A stretch of 64,000 nt of DNA from the NCBI GenBank assembly GCA_965234325.1, contig OZ248417.1, positions 221,393 to 285,392 of the forward strand. Direction: 5' to 3'. Positions 16,726-24,591 of this stretch are shown here, piece by piece. The notes under the pieces are model-generated. The model saw nothing but the letters and a program-made list of their open reading frames with translations, did no database searches and was not told where the DNA came from. The translations under genes and the position numbers were made by a program. Each line of letters opens with the position of its first letter. The first letter of the stretch is position 1. This DNA is from Limnohabitans kasalickyi. Lineage in GTDB: Bacteria; Pseudomonadota; Gammaproteobacteria; Burkholderiales; Burkholderiaceae_C.

Positions 16726-18987
16726 TCAGGGTGAAACCGTGAGAACTAAAGGTAGAGCTTTCAAGACTTGCCCATCGCTGAAACGAACATCCACAGGCGA
16801 CCTTGTCGGGTTGTAAGCCATGTAGGTGCGCTTGCCATTGGCTGCTTTAAAACTGGCATAAAACTTGGTGTTCGCCGTGATGCCCAAGTCAGGTGTACCC
16901 ACTTCATTCAGAAAAAACAACCAATGTTGCGCATGCGTTCGGGTGTCTCCAAGCTCGATAGAACCCCATTCTTTCCAGAGCTCAAGGCCTTTTTTAGGAT
17001 CGACCAGCGCAACGTATTTGGCAAACAAGTCTTGCCAAATATCGTCGGGCTTTGCGCGCTTACCCCTGCCCTGATAAATGTCAATTTCTTGCTCCAAGGC
17101 CGCCATATTTTTGTGCGTAAAAGCAGGACTCGCAGCCAGGTAAGTCGACGATGCGGTCAACGGCAACAAATTGATGCCGTGAATTTGTCGTGGCTCATCA
17201 ATCCACCATGTGTTGTGCGCCAACTTGCCACCAAACAGCATGCTGACTTCGACGTTTTTGTACTCAGGCGGTAAGGTCAAGCCATGGATGTCAAACCAGT
17301 AGTGGTTGATGGATTGAATTTCCGTGGCGTACAAATAAGTGCCCAGATCAACCAAATCTTGACGCCCCTGCAAGCTACCCCACAACATCAACCCCACCCA
17401 CGCATTGATGGCTTCAGACGATGACTCTTGGTTGTTGCCATCGGGTGACATCCCCGTACCCGACGCCCAAGAGTGCCCTTCATACGGGTCAAAGTTGCGC
17501 AAATAAGGGAAGTCTTTACGCCCACGTTGTGCGGTCGCAATATCTGCCACCAACAGATCGATCATGCCGCCCCATTTGTCTGACTTGATCCACTCGGGAT
17601 CTCGCAGACCGATATCGGCTGCTGCACGAATCCAGTAACCGTAGTGGAAATGGTGGTCATTCATATCCTTGACGGCATCGTATTCCTCGGGATAACTCGC
17701 CACCGTGCCCAGTGTTGGGCTGTAGTGAAAGTAAGTACGGTCGCTTTGCCCTGACAGCCATTCTTCCGCACGTTTTTTAATGAGCGCTAGTAATTTATCG
17801 CGGGTTGCCGTTTCGCCTTGCACATCGGCCACCGTCATCAACTGGCTGATACGCTGAAGACCCTTGCCTTGCCAATAGGGACCTTGACCGATTTCAAGCA
17901 TCATGCGTCGCGCACGGCTCGATTCTTTGGACAAGTTAGACACAATCGCTTGGCTACTCTTCGGGTCTTTGACGCCCGGCCAATACGGCACAAAGCCCTG
18001 AGAAACATGTCTCGTTGTGAAACTATTTGAGGCATAAAACTTCAACTCACCACGAATGCTGGGCAATGTACCAACTGCAACGGACGGAAGCTCTTTGTTG
18101 CCAAAGTAATGGTGCGGATAGAGACCTACGATGGTTGGCGCTTGTGCGCCTTCTTTGGTTTGAGTCTCTACATGAAATGAAGTCACCACTTCGCTCTTGT
18201 CTTGGTCGACACGAAACTCTGCTTTGGTGTTGCTGATGTGGCTGTAAGCGCTAGCCAAGAACTGATGCACTGTGCCGTCAAGCTCATTGGGCATGACCGC
18301 TACAGACATGTAGCGTTTGGCCGCTGGCAAATTCAAAGTCCAAGCTCGCCCTCCCTGTTGCCAGGTACCCCCCGTGGGGGCAAAAGCAGCATATGTTTTA
18401 GATCCGCCCTTGATGATCAAGACGCGCGCATCTTTGGACCAAATATGTGCTTGCAAATCAGCACCGAAATCTAACCCCAAATCACCCTGACTCAAAGTTG
18501 CAAACACGAACGGACTGCCATGCGCAATCGTCGTTGTGAGCGACTGATCTTTGCTGGGGAAACGAATGTCAACGGACCAGTCACCATGGCCCGCTAGCAA
18601 TGCCGCTTCAGGTTGAAAGCTCAAAGGTCTCAGCGTGATGTCTGCTGCATGCGGGTAAGTCACCTCAACGTCTTTGCGGTCTGTTGGCGTGATGACCTTT
18701 TTAGGGAACCCAATCTCTAGGCCCTTCTCCGTTGCTTTGGCCGTCAAAGGCAAAGCATGCAAGACCTCAGACCAGCGTGTGAACATCACCGACGAATACC
18801 ACTGGTTTGTGGGCGCGGCGCGTTGCAGCATCTCTGGGGTGCGAAATGGCGCTTCAGGTACTTTTTGATCGGCTGTACTGGTCTGAGTTCGCCAGCCACC
18901 CGCTCCCACCTGAACGACACCTGTGGAAGCATGAGAAAGCGCGGCTGTCAATAACAGCGTCGCCACGAGTGCATTGAGTTTTTTCAT
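16726..18987 (-). CDS. GH81 endo-beta-1,3-glucanase, secreted
   Basis: A 753-residue glycoside hydrolase of family 81, an inverting endo-1,3-beta-glucanase. A signal peptide (MKKLNALVATLLLTAALSHAS) directs export. N-terminal beta-rich part about residues 25-300: NQWYSSVMF, LRPLSFQPEA. Catalytic alpha/alpha barrel about 360-740 with NDHHFHYGYW (D444) and SWASGTGMSPDGNNQESSSE. The two glutamates at 521 and 525 correspond to the GH81 catalytic region. I start at 18987 since the longer frame to 19032 overlaps the ATPase gene and has no signal sequence at its front. Last gene of the six-gene operon. Confidence 0.9.
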   Translation of the reverse strand: MKKLNALVATLLLTAALSHASTGVVQVGAGGWRTQTSTADQKVPEAPFRTPEMLQRAAPTNQWYSSVMFTRWSEVLHALPLTAKATEKGLEIGFPKKVITPTDRKDVEVTYPHAADITLRPLSFQPEAALLAGHGDWSVDIRFPSKDQSLTTTIAHGSPFVFATLSQGDLGLDFGADLQAHIWSKDARVLIIKGGSKTYAAFAPTGGTWQQGGRAWTLNLPAAKRYMSVAVMPNELDGTVHQFLASAYSHISNTKAEFRVDQDKSEVVTSFHVETQTKEGAQAPTIVGLYPHHYFGNKELPSVAVGTLPSIRGELKFYASNSFTTRHVSQGFVPYWPGVKDPKSSQAIVSNLSKESSRARRMMLEIGQGPYWQGKGLQRISQLMTVADVQGETATRDKLLALIKKRAEEWLSGQSDRTYFHYSPTLGTVASYPEEYDAVKDMNDHHFHYGYWIRAAADIGLRDPEWIKSDKWGGMIDLLVADIATAQRGRKDFPYLRNFDPYEGHSWASGTGMSPDGNNQESSSEAINAWVGLMLWGSLQGRQDLVDLGTYLYATEIQSINHYWFDIHGLTLPPEYKNVEVSMLFGGKLAHNTWWIDEPRQIHGINLLPLTASSTYLAASPAFTHKNMAALEQEIDIYQGRGKRAKPDDIWQDLFAKYVALVDPKKGLELWKEWGSIELGDTRTHAQHWLFFLNEVGTPDLGITANTKFYASFKAANGKRTYMAYNPTRSPVDVRFSDGQVLKALPLVLTVSP

Positions 18988-19016
18988 CACGGTATGTTTT
19001 TCCAATGTTGGCCAGG

Positions 19017-20090
19017 TCAATGCACCAAGCATCCCTGTGCATCAAAGACCAATAAGTTTTTCCAATCCGGGGACAAGTGAATCGTCTGCCCCATGGACAT
19101 GGCGCCGGCGTCATGTGTGAGCTTGACAGTGAGGAGTTCTGGCAAGTGAGGCATGCGCACATAGACAATCGTGGCGTCGCCTAGGTTCTCCATGAACTCA
19201 ATCACTCCTTTCAAACCTGTGTCGGCAATCGTGAGGTTCTCAGGCCGAACACCCAGCTTTGAACCTTGCATCAACTTGTGTTTGATCACAGCGAAGTGCG
19301 CATTCGCAGCCAAGACGTCTGCTCCGATCTGAATTACATCGAGAGATGTATCCAAGGTGTAGGGCAGCAAATTGATTTTGGGCGTGCCCAAAAATTGGGC
19401 CACAAACGTGTTGGCTGGTGAGGCATAGAGCTCCATAGGACGCCCAACTTGCTCAATGCGACCTTGGTTAAACACAGCAATGCGGCTGCCCAATGTCATG
19501 GCTTCTGTCTGATCGTGCGTCACGTAAATCATGGTCGTCTTGAGATCGGCGTGCAGCTTGGCCAACTCAATACGCATTTGGACGCGCAGTGCCGCATCCA
19601 AATTAGACAGTGGCTCGTCAAACAAGAAAACTCTGGGTCGTCTAACGATGGCGCGCCCAATCGCAACCCGTTGGCGTTGGCCGCCAGACAATTGCTTGGG
19701 ATAGCGTTTGAGCAATGGCGTCAGGCGCAATTTTTCGGCCGTACTCAACACCAACTCTGAAATAGCAGCTTTAGACAGACCTGCCATCCGCAAGCTAAAG
19801 CCCATGTTTTCTTCCACCGTCATGTGCGGATAAAGGGCGTAACTTTGAAACACCATCGCAACACCACGGTCAGACGGGCTCTTTTGATTGACGATGTCAC
19901 CGCCAATCAAAATATCGCCCGACGTCATCGTCTCCAACCCGGCGATCATGCGCAACATGGTGGATTTACCGCAACCCGATGGCCCCACAAACACCATGAA
20001 CTCCCCGTCCTGAACCTGCAAATTCAGTTGGGGAATGACCACGGTTTCTCCAAAACTTTTGGAGATATTTTTCAGTTCAATGTGTGCCAC
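19017..20090 (-). CDS. MalK/UgpC-type sugar ABC transporter ATP-binding protein
   Basis: A 357-residue CUT1 ATPase. Walker A is GPSGCGKST (about residues 37-45), the signature LSGGQRQRVA (about 133-142), Walker B FLFDEPLSNLDA and the switch histidine in THDQTEAM. The C-terminal 120 residues are the TOBE/regulatory domain (GVRPENL). It powers the importer formed by the two permeases encoded upstream. It starts one base after the GH1 stop, so it is translated from the same mRNA, and GH81 follows 29 bases downstream. Confidence 0.93.
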   Translation of the reverse strand: MAHIELKNISKSFGETVVIPQLNLQVQDGEFMVFVGPSGCGKSTMLRMIAGLETMTSGDILIGGDIVNQKSPSDRGVAMVFQSYALYPHMTVEENMGFSLRMAGLSKAAISELVLSTAEKLRLTPLLKRYPKQLSGGQRQRVAIGRAIVRRPRVFLFDEPLSNLDAALRVQMRIELAKLHADLKTTMIYVTHDQTEAMTLGSRIAVFNQGRIEQVGRPMELYASPANTFVAQFLGTPKINLLPYTLDTSLDVIQIGADVLAANAHFAVIKHKLMQGSKLGVRPENLTIADTGLKGVIEFMENLGDATIVYVRMPHLPELLTVKLTHDAGAMSMGQTIHLSPDWKNLLVFDAQGCLVH

Positions 20091-20091
20091 T

Positions 20092-21417
20092 TTAGTTACC
20101 GCCTAAAAACTTTTGGTACCACAGCGCGCTGTTTTTCAAGGTTCGCTTCTGAGTGGTGTAGTCCACATAAACCAGTCCAAATCGCTTTTCATAGCCACTG
20201 GCCCATTCAAAGTTATCCATCAAACTCCAAGCGAAATAGCCAGTCACAGGGACGCCTTGCGCCATGGCGTCTTGGGTTGCAGCAATGTGGTCGTGAAAGT
20301 ACTTCACGCGTGATGCGTCGTCGACCACACCATCAACCAATGCATCTTTGAACGCAGCACCGTTCTCGGTGATCATCACGTCAGGCAGTTCGTAGTCCTT
20401 GTGCAGGCGACACAGCAACTTAGTCAACCCTTGCGGATAAACCTCCCAACCCATATCAGTCACTTCATTGCCCGTGCTTTTGACATCCCAAGGGTTGCCT
20501 GTCGACGAGAAATTACGTGTGTAGTAATTCACGCCAATGAAGTCGAGCTTTTGGTGAATCATGGCCATGTCACCCGCTTGCACTTCTGGCATGTCACTGC
20601 CCAAATGCGCGATGACATCCTCTGGATAAAAACCCCGACTTAAGGGGTCCATGTACCAGCGCAAATTCAGACCGTCATCCAGATGAGCTTTCGCGACATC
20701 AGCAGGATCAGCACTGGCTGGGTAAATCGGCGATAGATTGAGCACAATCCCCAAGGGGGTTTGAATGCCCATTTCGCGCATCGCTTTCACAGCCATGCCG
20801 TGGCTGAGCAACAAATGGTGCGTGGCCATCATCGCAACAGCACGCGATTTAATGCCCGGCGCAAAGATGCCATGTTCGTGCCCCAAGATGGCCACCACCC
20901 AAGGCTCGTTGTGCGTACAGATACTGTCGACCAGATGCGAAAAACGACGCGCAACTTCTGTGGCGTAGCGAACAAATTTTTCGCAAATCTCCCGATTGGC
21001 CCAACCGCCCTTGTCTTGCAAGGCTTGCGGCAAATCCCAGTGATTGAGGGTGAGATGTAGCTCAACACCGCGGCTTTTGAGTGCGGTCATCAAGTTCTCA
21101 TAAAACTTAAATCCAGCCTCGTTCCACTCGCCCTCACCATCGGGTTGAACACGGGGCCAAGACATTGAAAACCGATAGGCGTTCACCCCCAATGAAGCGA
21201 TCATGTCCACATCTTGTGGCCAAAGGTGATAGTGGTCGCATGCGAGGTCACCGTTCGATTGATCGGCAATGTTTTTGGGGTCTTCACAAAACGTGTCCCA
21301 AATCGACTTGCCCTTGCCATCCGCTTGGTGAGCACCTTCAATTTGAAAAGACGAGGTCGCAACCCCCCATTTAAATTCAGCTGGAAACTGACGGCGATGA
21401 ATGGTGTTTTTATACAT
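20092..21417 (-). CDS. GH1 beta-glucosidase, cytoplasmic
   Basis: A 441-residue retaining beta-glucosidase of family 1. It has FKWGVATSSFQIEGA near the N-terminus, acid/base E171 in THNEPW and nucleophile E351 in ITENGA, plus the aglycone-side FAWSLMDNFEW motif. There is no signal peptide, so it acts in the cytosol on imported beta-1,3-oligoglucosides such as laminaribiose (substrate inferred from the locus). The start at 21417 (MYKNTIHRRQFP) matches the usual GH1 front; upstream residues in this frame are permease sequence. It lies inside the transporter operon between permease and ATPase. Confidence 0.92.
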   Translation of the reverse strand: MYKNTIHRRQFPAEFKWGVATSSFQIEGAHQADGKGKSIWDTFCEDPKNIADQSNGDLACDHYHLWPQDVDMIASLGVNAYRFSMSWPRVQPDGEGEWNEAGFKFYENLMTALKSRGVELHLTLNHWDLPQALQDKGGWANREICEKFVRYATEVARRFSHLVDSICTHNEPWVVAILGHEHGIFAPGIKSRAVAMMATHHLLLSHGMAVKAMREMGIQTPLGIVLNLSPIYPASADPADVAKAHLDDGLNLRWYMDPLSRGFYPEDVIAHLGSDMPEVQAGDMAMIHQKLDFIGVNYYTRNFSSTGNPWDVKSTGNEVTDMGWEVYPQGLTKLLCRLHKDYELPDVMITENGAAFKDALVDGVVDDASRVKYFHDHIAATQDAMAQGVPVTGYFAWSLMDNFEWASGYEKRFGLVYVDYTTQKRTLKNSALWYQKFLGGN

Positions 21418-21434
21418 TTTGAAATGACTAAGGT

Positions 21435-22277
21435 TCAACCGCGAACCGCGCCAGACGTCAATCCGTCGATGAGTCTGCGCGATGAAAAAACAAAAATGAT
21501 GAGCAAAGGAATCACCGCGATGGCAGAGCCCGCCATCAACGCGCCCCACTCCGTATCAACGGGGCTTTGCACGCTGCGCAAGGCAAGAGGAAAGGTGTAC
21601 ATCTCAGGGGAACGCATCACCACCAGCGGGCCAATAAAGTTGTTCCAAGAGGCAATGAACGCAATCAAACCTAACGTGCCAAAGGCTGGGCCAAGCAAAG
21701 GAACAACCACACTCCAATAGATGCGCAACTCGCCACAACCGTCCATCCGTGCGGCTTCGATCAACTCTTTAGGAATCGCTGAAGAGATGTATTGGCGCAT
21801 CAAAAAGATACCCATCGCTGGTGCGGCGCCCGGCAAGTAAAGCGCTCGTGGTTGGTCGATCCAGTGGAGCGCATCCATGATCAAAAACGTGGGGATCATG
21901 CCCAAAAAGGAAGGCACCAACATCGTGCCCATCACCAGGGAAAACAAGGCGTTTTTGAACCGAAACTCGTAGACTGCAAACGCGAAACCCGCCATTGAAC
22001 AAAACAGCAACGTCAAGCCCGTGCTCATGATGCCCACGTAAAGCGACCAGCCAAGGTTGGTCCAAAAAGGGATCTTCTTCATCAAGATCCCCATATTCGT
22101 GAAGAAATGGTCGCCAAAAAACAGGGGCGGCGGAACGCTGAAAATCTCACTTCTAGGCAGTGTGGCAAACACAAACATGAAATAAAACGGGCCAAGCATC
22201 AGGGCCGCACCCAGCAAAAGCGCAATCCATCCGCCCCACCCCAATGTGCTGTCATCGCTTTGTTGCACCTGACTCAT
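21435..22277 (-). CDS. Sugar ABC transporter permease, MalG-like (CUT1)
   Basis: A 280-residue inner membrane permease. Six hydrophobic segments are visible, and the EAA loop that docks on the ATPase appears as ELIEAARMDGCGELRIYWSVVVPLL (about residues 175-200). The first helix follows GWGGWIALLLG. I start at the ATG at 22277, which overlaps the preceding permease stop by four bases (ATGA). Together with the MalF-like partner it forms the membrane channel of the glucan-oligosaccharide importer. Confidence 0.92.
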   Translation of the reverse strand: MSQVQQSDDSTLGWGGWIALLLGAALMLGPFYFMFVFATLPRSEIFSVPPPLFFGDHFFTNMGILMKKIPFWTNLGWSLYVGIMSTGLTLLFCSMAGFAFAVYEFRFKNALFSLVMGTMLVPSFLGMIPTFLIMDALHWIDQPRALYLPGAAPAMGIFLMRQYISSAIPKELIEAARMDGCGELRIYWSVVVPLLGPAFGTLGLIAFIASWNNFIGPLVVMRSPEMYTFPLALRSVQSPVDTEWGALMAGSAIAVIPLLIIFVFSSRRLIDGLTSGAVRG

Positions 22278-23197
22278 GACTGCCCCTCTTTGCTTTTGAA
22301 TGCCCGGTTCGTCAAGACGGTCATGGCAAGAATGATGATGAACAGCATCCAAGAAATAGCGCTCGCTAGTCCATAGTCGTTGTAATCAAACGCCGTTCTG
22401 AACATGTACATCGCGGTGGTCATGCCTGCGTACTCCATGCCGCCCTTGCCTCCCGTCAAGATGAACGGCTCTTCAAATAACTGCAAGCCACCAATGATGG
22501 TGAGCGTGACCCCAAAAAACATGATGGGCTTGAGTTGAGGCAATGTGATGTACCAAAACTGCTGCAAACTTTTCGCACCATCCATGCGTGCTGCCTCGTA
22601 TTGGTCGCGTGAAATGGCTTGCATCGCAGCCACATACAAAATCACGTTGAAACCCAGATAGCGCCAAAACACCACAAACGCAACGATCGGCTTGATGGTT
22701 TGCGGATCGCCCAACCAATCCACATTCGCGCTGGGCAAGAGATGTTCAAAAACCTGTGACTTAGCCAGAGATGTGAGCATGGCATTCACCATGCCGTAAT
22801 CCGTAGAGAACAAGGTGCTGAACATCATGGCAATCGCCACCGTTGAGGTGATGTAGGGCAAGAAATACGCACCCATCACCGCGTTGCGCCATCGACCTAG
22901 CTTTTCGTTGATCAGATAAGCCAACGGGATCGCAACAAGGTGCTGCGGCAAACCCGAGACAACCGCGAGCCAAAGGGTGTTGCCCAGCGAGGTCCACACC
23001 AAAGGATCTTCCAGAGCAAAAGACACATTCTCAAGCCCCACAAACTCCATCGATGCCAAACCTTTGACCGGGTCCCAACTGTGAAACATCAGCACAAAGG
23101 AAAACAAAATGGGGAACAAGCCAAACACCAAAAACAAAATGATGAATGGGCTGATCAGCACATAAGGTGCAACAGCAGGTTTAACGATGGGCTTCAT
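22274..23197 (-). CDS. Sugar ABC transporter permease, MalF-like (CUT1)
   Basis: A 307-residue permease with six predicted membrane helices beginning APYVLISPFIILFLVFGLFP. The EAA loop is QYEAARMDGAKSLQQFWYITLPQL near residue 205. The ATG overlaps the binding-protein stop (TGATG), and its own stop overlaps the next permease start, so the three are translationally coupled. Substrate specificity is inferred from the flanking GH1, GH81 and GH16 genes. Confidence 0.92.
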   Translation of the reverse strand: MKPIVKPAVAPYVLISPFIILFLVFGLFPILFSFVLMFHSWDPVKGLASMEFVGLENVSFALEDPLVWTSLGNTLWLAVVSGLPQHLVAIPLAYLINEKLGRWRNAVMGAYFLPYITSTVAIAMMFSTLFSTDYGMVNAMLTSLAKSQVFEHLLPSANVDWLGDPQTIKPIVAFVVFWRYLGFNVILYVAAMQAISRDQYEAARMDGAKSLQQFWYITLPQLKPIMFFGVTLTIIGGLQLFEEPFILTGGKGGMEYAGMTTAMYMFRTAFDYNDYGLASAISWMLFIIILAMTVLTNRAFKSKEGQS

Positions 23198-24438
23198 CAG
23201 CGTCTCGCACGGCGTTGAATTTGGCTGTCTGCATCTTTGATCGCCTGCTCCACAGCTTTGCCTTTGGTCAGCACCAAATCCAACTCAGCGTTGACGATTT
23301 CTTCTGCAATCGTGTCGTTCTTAAAAACGCGTGTTGGCTTGATTTGCGCCGCGGTGCTGCGCCACTCCATGCGCGCCTTTTGTCCACCTAAAAACGCAAC
23401 AGGTTGCTCAAAAAATGCGCCAGATTGCGCGTCAAGTAATGCAGGAAATGCGTTGAACTTTTCAAAAGCCAACTGCTGCTGCTGACGATTGAGCGTGAGA
23501 TAAGCAATCAAATCCCAAGCCAACTCTTTGTTTTGTGCTTTCTTTGGAATGGCATAAAAGGTCCCCCCCCATGAAGTGGCCGCCCGCTCGGGCAGCACCG
23601 TAGAGCGCCACATGCCAGCCGTGTTAGGTGCCAGCCAGTTGGCTAAATGCCCACCCAACCACGCACCCATCATTTGCACTGACACCGTGCCACGCTTGAG
23701 TGACTCGCCCCACTCACCTGACCATGCATTGACTTTCGCATCCAAGCCCTCGGCCCTGATTTTTTTAGCCAACTCAAAACCTTTTTTGAAGCGCGGAGAT
23801 GACCCCACCACCGACTGCCCCTTCGCATCAAAGTAAACACCTTCATCCGCTGGAATCCCCGTGCGAATGACGATATCTTTGACATCACGAGCATGCGCCA
23901 CCAAATAAGCACCTGTGGCTGACTTGATCTTTTTGCCACTCTCAATAAAGCTGTCCCATGACTCGGTCAGATCGGTATCTTTCACCTTGGCTTTTTGGGC
24001 GAGATCGTGTCTAAAAAACATGGCACCGGGACCAATATCAGTGGGCATGGCCGTTTGACCTTGGCTGTCTGTATGCCCTTGCGCCATCGCAAAAGATACG
24101 ACTTTTTTAGACGCATCCAGGGCACGATAAGGCGGCTGACTCAAATCCTCCAAGGCTCCGCTTTGCGCGAAACGCCCCAAGTAACCATATTCAATCGTCA
24201 TCACATCCGGCAATCCTGTGGCGGTTGCCAACGCCGTGGTCATCGCCGTGTGATGGTCCGCGTACTCACGCCCCACCACTTTGACATCGACATCCGGGTG
24301 GCTTTTTTGCCACGTCACTAGCGCCGCCTTCACGATTTCATCCACCGCTGGGTAGGCCGCAACGGTCAAGGTTTTTCTCTCAGCATGTGCGCTAAAAACC
24401 AGCAGCATGGCAAGAATGGACAACGAAAATTTTTTCAT
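23197..24438 (-). CDS. Sugar ABC transporter substrate-binding protein (CUT1)
   Basis: A 413-residue periplasmic solute-binding protein of the MalE/SBP_bac_1 type. Signal peptide MKKFSLSILAMLLVFSAHA is followed by the binding-domain opening TLTVAAYPAVDEIV and the hinge region PDVMTIEYGYLGRFA. A tryptophan-rich C-lobe is seen in sugar binders (WSGEWGE, GAWLGGHLANWL). The start at 24438 follows a GGGG site; an in-frame ATG at 24465 lies in the operator and is rejected. First gene of the six-gene operon; it probably delivers beta-1,3-gluco-oligosaccharides (inferred). Confidence 0.9.
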   Translation of the reverse strand: MKKFSLSILAMLLVFSAHAERKTLTVAAYPAVDEIVKAALVTWQKSHPDVDVKVVGREYADHHTAMTTALATATGLPDVMTIEYGYLGRFAQSGALEDLSQPPYRALDASKKVVSFAMAQGHTDSQGQTAMPTDIGPGAMFFRHDLAQKAKVKDTDLTESWDSFIESGKKIKSATGAYLVAHARDVKDIVIRTGIPADEGVYFDAKGQSVVGSSPRFKKGFELAKKIRAEGLDAKVNAWSGEWGESLKRGTVSVQMMGAWLGGHLANWLAPNTAGMWRSTVLPERAATSWGGTFYAIPKKAQNKELAWDLIAYLTLNRQQQQLAFEKFNAFPALLDAQSGAFFEQPVAFLGGQKARMEWRSTAAQIKPTRVFKNDTIAEEIVNAELDLVLTKGKAVEQAIKDADSQIQRRARR

Positions 24439-24449
24439 ACAACCCCAAA

Positions 24450-24465
24450 ATGAAAGCGCTTTCAT
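24450..24465. promoter_or_regulatory. LacI-family operator O3 before the ABC-GH1-GH81 operon
   Basis: A perfect ATGAAAGCGCTTTCAT palindrome 11 bases before the binding-protein start codon. A TAAAAT -10-like hexamer on the minus strand (24469-24464) overlaps its outer edge, so repressor binding would exclude polymerase. Identical 16-mer to operator O2. Confidence 0.85.
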
Positions 24466-24591
24466 TTTAGACGATTCAAGAAAAAAATAGTCCACGTTTA
24501 CCCTGAGGATGGGTAGAGAGTTGCTAGCGACACCTAACGCAGTCAAGTCGCAAAATTAGCGGTCTTGGGTATGGTCTGAATCGATCAGAAG

